A stretch of 9,781 nt of DNA from Ardenticatenaceae bacterium (GTDB lineage: Bacteria; Chloroflexota; Anaerolineae; Promineifilales; Promineifilaceae): positions 1 through 9,781 of the forward strand of contig JACKCD010000091.1 of assembly GCA_020634215.1 (NCBI GenBank), given 5' to 3'. A model generated the notes under the pieces. That model did no database searches, was not told the origin of the DNA, and was given only the letters and a program-made list of their open reading frames with translations. The translations under genes and the position numbers were made by a program. Each line of letters starts with the position of its first letter. Position 1 is the first letter of the stretch. Shown here one piece after another: positions 1 to 5,901 of the stretch.

Positions 1-164
1 AATAGTTCGCGGTTTGTGTATAGAATGGAGGTGATGACAAGCAGGGTGAGGGTGAAAAAAACGGCCGTTATTACCCGCTGCCGTTTACCCGAAAACAAAA
101 AGCTGGCCGCCTGATGCGACCACACGCGAAGCGTTGTCAACCAATGCCGATTAGCTGAAGACAT
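1..164 (-). CDS. N-terminus of a membrane protein, possibly flippase-like (partial)
   Basis: An ATG at 164-162 opens a frame of 54 codons that runs without a stop to the edge of the window. It begins MSSANRHWLTTLRVW. After a basic stretch (GKRQR, residues 26-30) comes one strongly hydrophobic segment, about residues 31-50, that looks like a first transmembrane helix with the positive residues on the cytoplasmic side. It then continues TNREL. The start lies 12 nt after the stop of the AlkP-type hydrolase gene, so the two are very probably cotranscribed. A basic N-terminus, one helix and a polar REL segment resemble the beginning of flippase-like (lysylphosphatidylglycerol synthase TM domain) proteins, but 54 residues are too few to decide. 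One AACGGCCGTT copy (60-69) encodes Thr-Ala-Val at the start of the helix. That the gene is real is likely; the family is a guess. Confidence 0.6.
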   Translation of the reverse strand, partial: MSSANRHWLTTLRVWSHQAASFLFSGKRQRVITAVFFTLTLLVITSILYTNREL

Positions 165-176
165 AGTGAATGCAGC

Positions 177-1871
177 CTATAAATATCCCAAAGCCCGCAA
201 ATGTTCCGCAATCCGCTCTTGCTCTTCGTCGCTAAAATCGAAGGCTTGGACAGGCAAGGCCATTTCTCCATGACCGATTAAAGCGTCAAGTTGGTCGGCA
301 ACCTCATCCTCAAACAAGCCACGCAGCAACTGTCCATCAAAGCTGGCTGGGGTAGGCACTCCCAGCAAGCTCAACACAGTGGGCGCAATATCTAGCAAAT
401 GTGCTCCCTCAACATGAGTACCAGGACAAATACCCGATCCATTGGCAATCAAAATCCCATGTGGGCGGTGTGATCCTGTCAAAGGCTGGGTGCTAAAATC
501 AAACGCTCTTTGCCGCTCAAAAACCGGAGCTTGGGCATCATACTGGCCCCGCCCCCAATCGGCATAATCCAGCCATTCGATAATCAAATCGGGGGCTTGC
601 GGCAAAAATGGCCCGCTATACAACTCTTCGCGGCGATGAACGGCACGTACCAAGGGCTGACCCGTTTCGGGATCAACCATTGTGAGTAATTGCGTGCGGA
701 TGGCTTCGCAAAGTTCATCATAAGAATCGCCAGGGGTCACTACTCCGTTCGGCTCGCGCCCTTGCAGGTTGATGTAAATGTTGCCCCCAGCACCCAGGGC
801 ATAGGCTTGGGTTTGCTCCCAATCAACGGTTGAGGTCAGCAGGGAGGATTCAAAATTTTCTTTTACCGCCTCAAATCGCTCAATGCCAAGCCATTGACGG
901 ATGGTAGCGCGGGTTTGGGCTGGCAGGTACTCTCGGTAAGCGTGGGCGAGTTTTTTAATAACGGCCGTTTTCACCCTTCCCCCCACGCTTTGCGTCGCCA
1001 AATGGAAACGCAAGTACCCCATTTGCGCCAACCATTGATTCAAATTGATCATCCAGCGGAAAGTACCTGCACCATGATCAGAAAGAATAAACACCACTGT
1101 TTCCCGTTCATCCCCATCGGCACGAGCCTGAGCAACCAACTTTCCCACCATCTCATCCAGTCGCTTATAAACATCAAGAATGGCGTGGCGATGACGTGCC
1201 TCAGGCGTGCCCTCCGCCGCTTCCATACAGTGCCAAAAAGTGTGCTGCACCTCATCAGTTGCCATAAACACAACCATAAACAAATCCCAAGGTTCTGTTT
1301 TCAGGAGATGCAGGCTCAATTTTTCGCGCATAGCAATCGCTTTGAGCAACTTCTGATGGTAGTCAAGCAGCGGATTTTCAGCCCGCTGGTCAAAATCGGG
1401 CAGGATAAAATAATCAGGCGTAAGTTGCCGCAGCGTTTCGTAGTAACCCACCGGGTAGACCAGCTCCGGTGTTACGGTGGGGGCAAACGGACCACCAATC
1501 ATCACCCCATTAACAGGTCGAGGCGGATATGTATAAGGGATATTGAGCGCAATAACTTGCTTCCCCTGCTGGCTGGCAATATCAAAAAAGGTAGGAGCGC
1601 CTATTTGTGAACTGCTGGTTATTTCCAAATGATAGCTGCCGGAGCGGCGGCGCACAAAATCATAAAGACCATGTTTGCCCTGGTTGACACCTGTCAGGCA
1701 GGTTGTCCAGGCTGGAGCGGTGGTTGGTTGAAGCGTAGATGCCAACGCGCCATGCCCCCCCGTTGCTATCAGTTGGGCCAGGTTGGGCAGTTGGGCTTTC
1801 CATGGGTCAATTAGATCAAAGGTGGCTCCATCAAGTCCGATGAGCAGAACCCGTTTTGCAGATGCAGTCAT
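177..1871 (-). CDS. AlkP-superfamily phosphodiesterase/phosphatase
   Basis: The 564-residue protein has the ordered metal-site motifs of the type I phosphodiesterase/nucleotide pyrophosphatase branch of the alkaline phosphatase superfamily: GLDGATFDL with Asp14; PTTAPAWTT with Thr51 as the probable nucleophile; ATDEVQH with Asp206 and His210; LSDHG with Asp265 and His266; and GSHRPHG with His468. These are the expected ligands of a two-zinc site hydrolysing phosphate mono- or diesters; the substrate cannot be predicted. There is no signal peptide or membrane helix, so it is probably cytoplasmic or at the inner face of the membrane. The C-terminus EHLRALGYL is a tail I associate with this subgroup. 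The ATG at 1871 is followed directly by a typical beta strand (KRVLLIGLDG), so no longer start is needed. A promoter candidate lies about 45 nt upstream, and a membrane protein gene follows after 12 nt. One AACGGCCGTT copy (960-969) encodes Thr-Ala-Val in the variable insert. Confidence 0.88.
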   Translation of the reverse strand: MTASAKRVLLIGLDGATFDLIDPWKAQLPNLAQLIATGGHGALASTLQPTTAPAWTTCLTGVNQGKHGLYDFVRRRSGSYHLEITSSSQIGAPTFFDIASQQGKQVIALNIPYTYPPRPVNGVMIGGPFAPTVTPELVYPVGYYETLRQLTPDYFILPDFDQRAENPLLDYHQKLLKAIAMREKLSLHLLKTEPWDLFMVVFMATDEVQHTFWHCMEAAEGTPEARHRHAILDVYKRLDEMVGKLVAQARADGDERETVVFILSDHGAGTFRWMINLNQWLAQMGYLRFHLATQSVGGRVKTAVIKKLAHAYREYLPAQTRATIRQWLGIERFEAVKENFESSLLTSTVDWEQTQAYALGAGGNIYINLQGREPNGVVTPGDSYDELCEAIRTQLLTMVDPETGQPLVRAVHRREELYSGPFLPQAPDLIIEWLDYADWGRGQYDAQAPVFERQRAFDFSTQPLTGSHRPHGILIANGSGICPGTHVEGAHLLDIAPTVLSLLGVPTPASFDGQLLRGLFEDEVADQLDALIGHGEMALPVQAFDFSDEEQERIAEHLRALGYL

Positions 1872-1916
1872 AAGTAAATTCTAGGGAAATATCCACAAGG
1901 TAAAAAAGCATCAACC

Positions 1917-1922
1917 ATTATA
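1917..1922 (-). promoter_or_regulatory. Extended -10 promoter candidate for the AlkP-type hydrolase gene
   Basis: On the minus strand the 72-nt gap after the second methyltransferase gene contains TGGTATAAT. This is a perfect TATAAT box preceded by TGn, the extended -10 form that can work without a good -35. No TTGACA-like hexamer sits 16-18 nt upstream, which suits an extended -10. Transcription would begin near 1910, giving a leader of about 40 nt. The leader has no clear Shine-Dalgarno sequence. The call rests on the motif only. Confidence 0.5.
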
Positions 1923-1943
1923 CCAAAGAACAAGTCAGGTGGG

Positions 1944-2876
1944 TTAGTCAGCCCGCAAATGGGCAAAGATGGTCATGATGGAGGTTTTGTTAAACGCCTC
2001 GGCCAACTTGTAGATGGGCAGCGTTGCCAGCCGCAGCGGCAGGGTATAGAGCCACTGGCTGCGCCGCTGCCAGACGGCTTCGGGTACCTGCTGGGCTTTG
2101 GCGCGAAATTCCAGGCTCATGAGGGTGACACCTAAACGGCCGTTAAAGCTCTCCACACTCGTCAACCCAAACCCCGCATCGCGTAAATAATTCTCCATCA
2201 CCTGCGGCGTAAAAATGTGCAAATGGCGCGGCCGATCCCACCCTAGCCAATCGCTGCCAAACCATTTGGCTTCAAAACCCGTGGGGTTGGGCAAGCTGGC
2301 TACAAACAACCCACCCGGCCGTAAAATGCGGGCAATCTCTGCCAGCGTCGCCTTGGGGTCAAGCACATGCTCAAACACATCCCACAGTGCCACCAAGTCA
2401 AACGCATCATCGGGAAAATGGGTCTCTTCCAGCGTTCCCGTCATCACCTCAATTCCATACGTTTGGCGCGTAAACTCGGCCGCATAGCCACTTAGCTCCA
2501 CCCCCGTTACTTGCCATCCCTGCTCACGCATTGTCGCCAAAAACAGCCCCGTGGAGCTACCCACTTCCAGCAGACGACCCGGCTGCGGCAGGTGGCGGCG
2601 AATCCGCTTATACCGCCGTTCCATTTCATGCCGCCGATGAAAACGCTCCATAGCCGATGCCTGTTCTCCGACGATACCACGCTGAAACGGCTCGTATTCG
2701 TCTGGGTAGAGGTTGGGCAATTCTTCTCGCGTAGGCTGCGGATTTTGGTAAATCAGACCGCAGTTGCGACAGCGTACCAGCCGATAGTGGCCGGGTCGGT
2801 TTAGTAGCAAATCTGGCCCTTCGTTGACCAGATCACTATCATCTTGCTCACAATAATTGCAACGGACGTATTCCAT
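1944..2876 (-). CDS. Class I SAM-dependent methyltransferase with N-terminal zinc-ribbon-like Cys pairs
   Basis: The 310-residue protein starts with two CxxC pairs (Cys6/Cys9 and Cys36/Cys39) that would bind one zinc. A Rossmann methyltransferase core follows: motif I LLEVGSSTG at 102-110; an acidic ribose ligand in GVELS (Glu127); DVFEHV at 166-171; and the post-core strand RILRPGGLFVASLPN at about 183-197. The motif DRPRHLHIF (214-222) is common in the Methyltransf_23 type, whose members often act on sugars, lipids or small molecules. The C-terminal third is mixed hydrophobic without a clear membrane helix. It starts 3 nt after the stop of the neighbouring methyltransferase gene, so the two are in one operon and probably translationally coupled. 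The zinc ribbon followed by a methyltransferase resembles enzymes of nucleotide-sugar or polysaccharide modification, but the substrate is unknown. One AACGGCCGTT copy (2135-2144) encodes Asn-Gly-Arg. Confidence 0.85.
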   Translation of the reverse strand: MEYVRCNYCEQDDSDLVNEGPDLLLNRPGHYRLVRCRNCGLIYQNPQPTREELPNLYPDEYEPFQRGIVGEQASAMERFHRRHEMERRYKRIRRHLPQPGRLLEVGSSTGLFLATMREQGWQVTGVELSGYAAEFTRQTYGIEVMTGTLEETHFPDDAFDLVALWDVFEHVLDPKATLAEIARILRPGGLFVASLPNPTGFEAKWFGSDWLGWDRPRHLHIFTPQVMENYLRDAGFGLTSVESFNGRLGVTLMSLEFRAKAQQVPEAVWQRRSQWLYTLPLRLATLPIYKLAEAFNKTSIMTIFAHLRAD

Positions 2877-2879
2877 AGG

Positions 2880-3626
2880 TTAGTTCGGCTTGTGGCACAA
2901 AAAGACAAAGCAAAAGGCCAGGTTAAGTGGAACAAGTTGGGCAGCAGCCAGGCGTGCCAGCTTTTTGGGTTGGTGCAGATAGGCTTGCCAATCGTGGCGG
3001 GTGCGCGGGCGTTCCAAATCGTATTTGAGCGTTTTGGTGACAATTAAACCGTGGATTTGCAGCAAATCCTGCCATTCATACCGGCTGGCATACCGCTGGA
3101 TGGGCTGTTCGTCAAGCATGGTGCGCCCCTTGCGGTATGCGCTCCAAATGTTTTGCAGCAGGCTAAAGCTGTTGGGAACCAGCACCACGGCGCGGCCGCC
3201 AGGCTTCAGAACGCGGGTCATCTCAGCAACGGCCGTTTCCATATCCACATAATGCTCCAAGCTGCCAATATTGCTGACCACATCAAAACAGCCGTTGGCA
3301 TAGGGCAAATCCTGGCTGTTGGCCGTCACCAGCATTGGCGATGGCGGTTGTGACCCGCTCCGCAGTGCCGCATAAGATAAATCCAGCCCGTGGGCTTTAA
3401 CGCCCAGCCCCTGCGCCAGCCGGGGTAACTGCGCCCGCCCGCAAGAAATGTCGAGGTACTGCTCACCCGGTCGAAAAGCCAGAATGTCCAGCAGCCACAG
3501 ATAAAACGAGTCCGTTTGCGAGATGTCGCTTTCGGTGTAAATCTCGTCATACGCCTGCTGGCTGTCGCTGTCACTCTCGACCTCATCAAGCCGAATTTCA
3601 AACAAAACAGTTGCTTTTTTTTGCAT
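2880..3626 (-). CDS. Class I SAM-dependent methyltransferase
   Basis: I place the start at the ATG at 3626-3624, giving 248 residues beginning MQKKATVLFE. A longer frame exists from a GTG at 3752, but its extra 42 codons would cross a strong intrinsic terminator (3676-3714) and read as low-complexity noise, so I reject it. The core is recognisable: YLDISCGRAQL (57-67) is a degenerate motif I in which the usual GxG glycines are partly replaced; GLDLS supplies the acidic ligand Asp82; GSLEHY lies at 121-126; and RVLKPGGRAVVLVPN at 138-152 is the post-core strand typical of Methyltransf_11 proteins. No Shine-Dalgarno sequence is visible before the ATG. The next methyltransferase gene begins 3 nt after the stop. 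The pair has similar folds but no obvious close sequence identity, so a recent duplication is unlikely. The substrate is unknown. One AACGGCCGTT copy (3228-3237) encodes Thr-Ala-Val. Confidence 0.8.
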   Translation of the reverse strand: MQKKATVLFEIRLDEVESDSDSQQAYDEIYTESDISQTDSFYLWLLDILAFRPGEQYLDISCGRAQLPRLAQGLGVKAHGLDLSYAALRSGSQPPSPMLVTANSQDLPYANGCFDVVSNIGSLEHYVDMETAVAEMTRVLKPGGRAVVLVPNSFSLLQNIWSAYRKGRTMLDEQPIQRYASRYEWQDLLQIHGLIVTKTLKYDLERPRTRHDWQAYLHQPKKLARLAAAQLVPLNLAFCFVFLCHKPN

Positions 3627-3675
3627 AACGTAGGGATGGTAGCGAGGGGAAGGGGTTTTAGCAAATTTTGCCGCT

Positions 3676-3714
3676 AAAAAAATGCTCCCCCTGTCCTGCG
3701 ACACAGGGGGAGCA
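3676..3714 (-). terminator. Intrinsic terminator downstream of ftsZ
   Basis: A perfect 12-bp GC-rich stem (3703-3714 paired with 3683-3694, arm TGCTCCCCCTGT) closes an 8-nt loop. On the minus strand it is followed directly by seven T residues (3682-3676). This is a textbook Rho-independent terminator for transcripts coming from ftsZ, whose stop is about 90 nt upstream. It also separates ftsZ from the methyltransferase operon and argues against the GTG start at 3752 for the first methyltransferase. Confidence 0.9.
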
Positions 3715-3801
3715 AACCACAGAGGGGATGTAGAGCAAAGTTGTTGAGGCACTTAGACCTCAGAAGGTGTTGGCGGCACCAGAACAATCGGTAGAAAGGT
3801 G

Positions 3802-4971
3802 TTATCTCCGTCGCAGGAAAGCAGGTATGTCTAAATTATTGGGTGAAAACTTGGGCTGAACCGGCTCGCGGTCGCGGGCTTCCACCTGGCGGGAGGAGGT
3901 TGCCGGCTCTAACGGCCGTTCATCCACCTCCACCTGCGGGCGCGGTTCGGGCGTCGTGCGGCCGTATTGCTGCTGTAAAAGCTGCCGCCGCGTCATCTGC
4001 TGTCGTTCAAACCCGGTGGCAATCACCGTGATTCGCAGCTCGTCGCCCATGTTCTCATCAATCACCGCACCAAAAATCATGTTAGCATCAGGATCGGCCG
4101 TTTCCCGAATAATCGCCGCCGCCTGATTCACTTCATACAGACTCAAACTGGGGCCGCCCGTAATGTTGAACAAAATACCACGCGCCCCATCAATCGTCAC
4201 ATCTAGCAGCCGCGAGCTAACCGCCTGTTCCGCAGCCATACGCGCTCGGTCATCACCCGTACCAACGCCCACAGCCATCAACGCCGCACCGCCCTCAGAC
4301 ATAATCGTCTGCACGTCGGCAAAATCCAAGTTGATCAAACCCGGCACGGTAATCAACTCACTAATCCCCTGAATCCCCTGCCGCAGCACGTCGTCGGCCA
4401 TCATAAACGAATCCGTCAGCGAGACCCGCTTGTCAGCCAACTCCAGCAGCCGATCATTGGGGATGATGATCAGAGTGTCTACTTGCTCTTTTAACTTTTC
4501 AATGCCAGCATTGGCTGCATTGGTGCGCTTGCTGCCTTCAAACATAAACGGCTTGGTTATAACCCCAACCGTCAGTGCCCCAACCTCACGCGCCACCCGA
4601 GCAATCACAGGAGCCGCCCCAGTGCCTGTGCCACCACCCATACCGGCGGTGATAAACACCATGTCAGATCCCTTAAGGACTTCATACAGTTCGTCGGAAG
4701 TTTCTTCGGCTGCTTTTTCACCCTGCTCCGGGTGTCCACCAGCCCCAAGACCGCGTGTTAGCTTGTCGCCAATCCGCACGCGCACAGGGGCCAAGGATTG
4801 GAGCAACGCTTGGTTGTCTGTGTTAACGGCAATAAAATCAACGCCACCGACCCCTTCCTGAATCATGCGGTTGACTGCATTGTTCCCGCCCCCACCCACA
4901 CCAATGACGCGAATAATCGCTGAATGCTCCAACTCTGGTCCACGCTGCATCTTCCTACCCTCTTTACTCAT
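3802..4971 (-). CDS. ftsZ: Cell division protein FtsZ
   Basis: FtsZ is the tubulin-like GTPase that polymerises into the Z-ring at midcell. The 389-residue protein is complete. It has the nucleotide-binding GVGGGGNNAVN (24-34), the tubulin signature GGGTGTG (112-118), NTDNQAL (50-56), and the T7 catalytic loop NLDFADV (214-220). A variable Pro/Glu/Arg-rich linker (about 322-379) and the conserved C-terminal peptide LDIPAFLRRR (380-389), the docking site for membrane anchors and regulators, complete it. Two starts compete. The ATG at 4971 shares a 14-nt context with the regulator gene upstream. Met8 (4950) is preceded by a purine-rich GAGGGTAGGAAG that could serve as a ribosome binding site. 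Either way the GTPase core begins near residue 19. The gene follows a small HTH gene by 42 nt and has its own terminator; ftsA, ftsQ and mur genes are absent here. One AACGGCCGTT copy (3911-3920) lies in the disordered linker and encodes Glu-Arg-Pro. Confidence 0.98.
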   Translation of the reverse strand: MSKEGRKMQRGPELEHSAIIRVIGVGGGGNNAVNRMIQEGVGGVDFIAVNTDNQALLQSLAPVRVRIGDKLTRGLGAGGHPEQGEKAAEETSDELYEVLKGSDMVFITAGMGGGTGTGAAPVIARVAREVGALTVGVITKPFMFEGSKRTNAANAGIEKLKEQVDTLIIIPNDRLLELADKRVSLTDSFMMADDVLRQGIQGISELITVPGLINLDFADVQTIMSEGGAALMAVGVGTGDDRARMAAEQAVSSRLLDVTIDGARGILFNITGGPSLSLYEVNQAAAIIRETADPDANMIFGAVIDENMGDELRITVIATGFERQQMTRRQLLQQQYGRTTPEPRPQVEVDERPLEPATSSRQVEARDREPVQPKFSPNNLDIPAFLRRR

Positions 4972-5013
4972 TGTCCAATCTGCTATTGCCCGACATACGA
5001 TATTTCTAAATCC

Positions 5014-5226
5014 CTAGAGCAGCGTTGCCTTGTTGCCTGGACGTGGATCATAGCGGCTGGCATATTGCTCTAGCATCGCTTTCTCTACAAGCCATTTGTT
5101 GCCAAATTTAATTGCTGGCAATTTCCCCTGGCGAATGAGCCGCCGCACGGATTCGGGGTGAATATTTAGCCGCCTGCTCACTTCGAACACGCCAGCATAA
5201 TTGTCTAACAAATCATCTTTACTCAT
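5014..5226 (-). CDS. Small MerR/excisionase-type HTH DNA-binding protein
   Basis: From the ATG at 5226 the protein has 70 residues: a single winged helix-turn-helix of the excisionase/MerR-like type (HTH_17). The segment GVFEVSRRLNIHPESVRRLI (12-31) forms the helix-turn-helix, with Pro24-Glu-Ser-Val at the start of the recognition helix. GKLPAIKFGNKWLVEK (34-49) forms the wing, and a short helix and polar tail follow. No oligomerisation or ligand domain exists, so it resembles stand-alone regulators such as BldC or phage excisionases. A longer frame from a TTG at 5292 is rejected because its Cys-rich extension would be encoded by the operator and promoter region. There is no integrase nearby, so a phage excisionase role is unlikely. 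Its place 42 nt upstream of ftsZ suggests control of division genes and possibly of itself through the TTGTTG sites upstream; that is inference. No Shine-Dalgarno sequence is visible. Confidence 0.8.
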   Translation of the reverse strand: MSKDDLLDNYAGVFEVSRRLNIHPESVRRLIRQGKLPAIKFGNKWLVEKAMLEQYASRYDPRPGNKATLL

Positions 5227-5254
5227 TGTAGAGTGTGCTTTGCCTGAATGCGGG

Positions 5255-5309
5255 ATAATACAACAATACCTATTGTTGCAACGATACAACAAAACATAAT
5301 GTTCGTCAA
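5255..5309 (-). promoter_or_regulatory. Candidate promoters for the HTH-ftsZ operon
   Basis: Two overlapping minus-strand candidates lie upstream of the HTH gene. The better one is TTGACG (5309-5304), a 17-nt spacer and TATCGT (5286-5281), predicting a start near 5274. The second has a good -10, TATTAT (5260-5255), but only a poor -35 (GTTGCA at 5282-5277, 16-nt spacer), predicting a start near 5248. Both overlap TTGTTG half-sites. These are motif matches by eye; start-site mapping would choose between them. Confidence 0.45.
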
Positions 5310-5332
5310 GTAAATTGACAAGTTTTGTTGTA
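5261..5332. promoter_or_regulatory. TTGTTG half-site array, putative operator
   Basis: Four copies of CAACAA/TTGTTG occur in 70 bases, in alternating orientation: 5261-5266, 5273-5278, 5287-5292 and 5325-5330. The first pair is a perfect palindrome, CAACAATA-cc-TATTGTTG (5261-5278). The second pair forms an inverted repeat with 11-bp arms, TACAACAAAAC (5285-5295) and its complement (5322-5332), enclosing a smaller inverted repeat GTCAA/TTGAC (5305-5309, 5315-5319). The sites overlap the promoter candidates of the HTH gene, the arrangement expected of an autoregulatory operator. Which protein binds is not shown by the sequence. Confidence 0.5.
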
Positions 5333-5369
5333 ATTGCTCAACAGGTGGTTATCGAGGGGTAAGGAGAGG

Positions 5370-5388
5370 AAACAGCAGAAGGCTGTTT
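5370..5388 (-). terminator. Weak hairpin after the HEPN gene, possible terminator
   Basis: AAACAGC (5370-5376) and GCTGTTT (5382-5388) form a 7-bp stem with a 5-nt loop, 12 nt downstream of the HEPN stop on the minus strand. Only a pyrimidine-rich CCTCTCCTT follows instead of a T run, so termination would be inefficient. Some read-through into the HTH-ftsZ operon is possible. Confidence 0.35.
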
Positions 5389-5400
5389 AGGTTAATTCAG

Positions 5401-5901
5401 CTAGAGAAGGTCATCATCATCATTATCGGCGGCTATCATGCGTAAAAAGGTGACAAATTGGTTCAAATCCTGTGTGAAGGCAATTAGCATGGGTTGTGCC
5501 CCATCAAACAGAGGCTGCATTTTCTCCCAATCAAGCTCAAACCCATACATATGCCTGATGCGATGGCGAAATCCACGATAGCGGTGCATTTTGTCAAGGG
5601 TGGTGGGATGAATGACGGCCGGCCGACTCCCCGTAGCAGTACCCACCCTATCTAAAAGCTCCCGATGCCAATTACTCCCATCCAATTCAACTTGGTCAAT
5701 CTTTTTGACCACGCGATGACAAATCCGCTCCATGCCGTTGTACAGGTCATCCAGAATGTGGCCGATGGCATACAAATCAAACAAAGCCGGAGAAGCAGCT
5801 AAAAGCCGAATTTGTGGTTCTTGAATCGCTGTCTCAACTTGTTGGAAAACGAGCAACTCTTGCTCTAACTCATCCGCTAACAGCAACAGGTTGGGCTTCA
5901 T
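5401..5901 (-). CDS. HepT-like HEPN protein (probable ribonuclease toxin)
   Basis: The 166-residue protein is all-helical and carries the HEPN RNase motif RX4HXY as RHRIRHMY (Arg112, His117, Tyr119). The preceding segment DDLYNGMERICHRVVKKID (51-69), then NWHRELLDRV (77-86), matches the layout of HepT-like toxins, where a helix pair precedes the catalytic motif by about 50 residues. In studied MntA-HepT pairs the toxin cleaves RNA and is silenced when its partner adds AMP to the motif tyrosine, which is present here as Tyr119. The usual Asn after the motif Arg is His113. The tail is strongly acidic (DNDDDDLL). The ATG at 5901 lies inside the upstream MNT-domain gene, overlapping its end by 32 nt, so translation is probably coupled; the next Met is residue 57, too late for the fold. 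Being the toxin is inference from family and pairing. Confidence 0.8.
   Translation of the reverse strand: MKPNLLLLADELEQELLVFQQVETAIQEPQIRLLAASPALFDLYAIGHILDDLYNGMERICHRVVKKIDQVELDGSNWHRELLDRVGTATGSRPAVIHPTTLDKMHRYRGFRHRIRHMYGFELDWEKMQPLFDGAQPMLIAFTQDLNQFVTFLRMIAADNDDDDLL

Noticed and set aside
894..1610. A 238-codon plus-strand open frame
   Set aside because: It is antisense to the AlkP-type hydrolase, whose motifs are certain, and its product shows no domain.
3627..3752. A GTG-initiated N-terminal extension of 42 codons for the first methyltransferase
   Set aside because: It would be translated across the strong ftsZ terminator, its composition is unlike a domain, and an ATG at 3626 leads directly into the methyltransferase.
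4430..4861. A 143-codon plus-strand frame opposite ftsZ
   Set aside because: It is Ser/Pro-rich and a by-product of antisense reading of a highly conserved gene.
5014..5226. Phage or integrative-element excisionase
   Set aside because: The fold fits, but there is no integrase, att repeat or phage gene in the window, and the gene sits next to ftsZ.
5227..5292. A TTG-initiated extension of the HTH protein (MLYRCNNRYCC...)
   Set aside because: The codons lie on the operator and promoter repeats, and the ATG at 5226 gives a normal-sized winged HTH.
5261..5332. Start of a CRISPR array or an attachment site
   Set aside because: The half-sites are 6-11 bp, alternate in orientation and have no regular spacers; an operator explains them better.
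5608..5626. GGCCGGCC in the HEPN gene as another copy of the dispersed palindrome
   Set aside because: It shares only the GGCC core and lacks the AAC/GTT arms.
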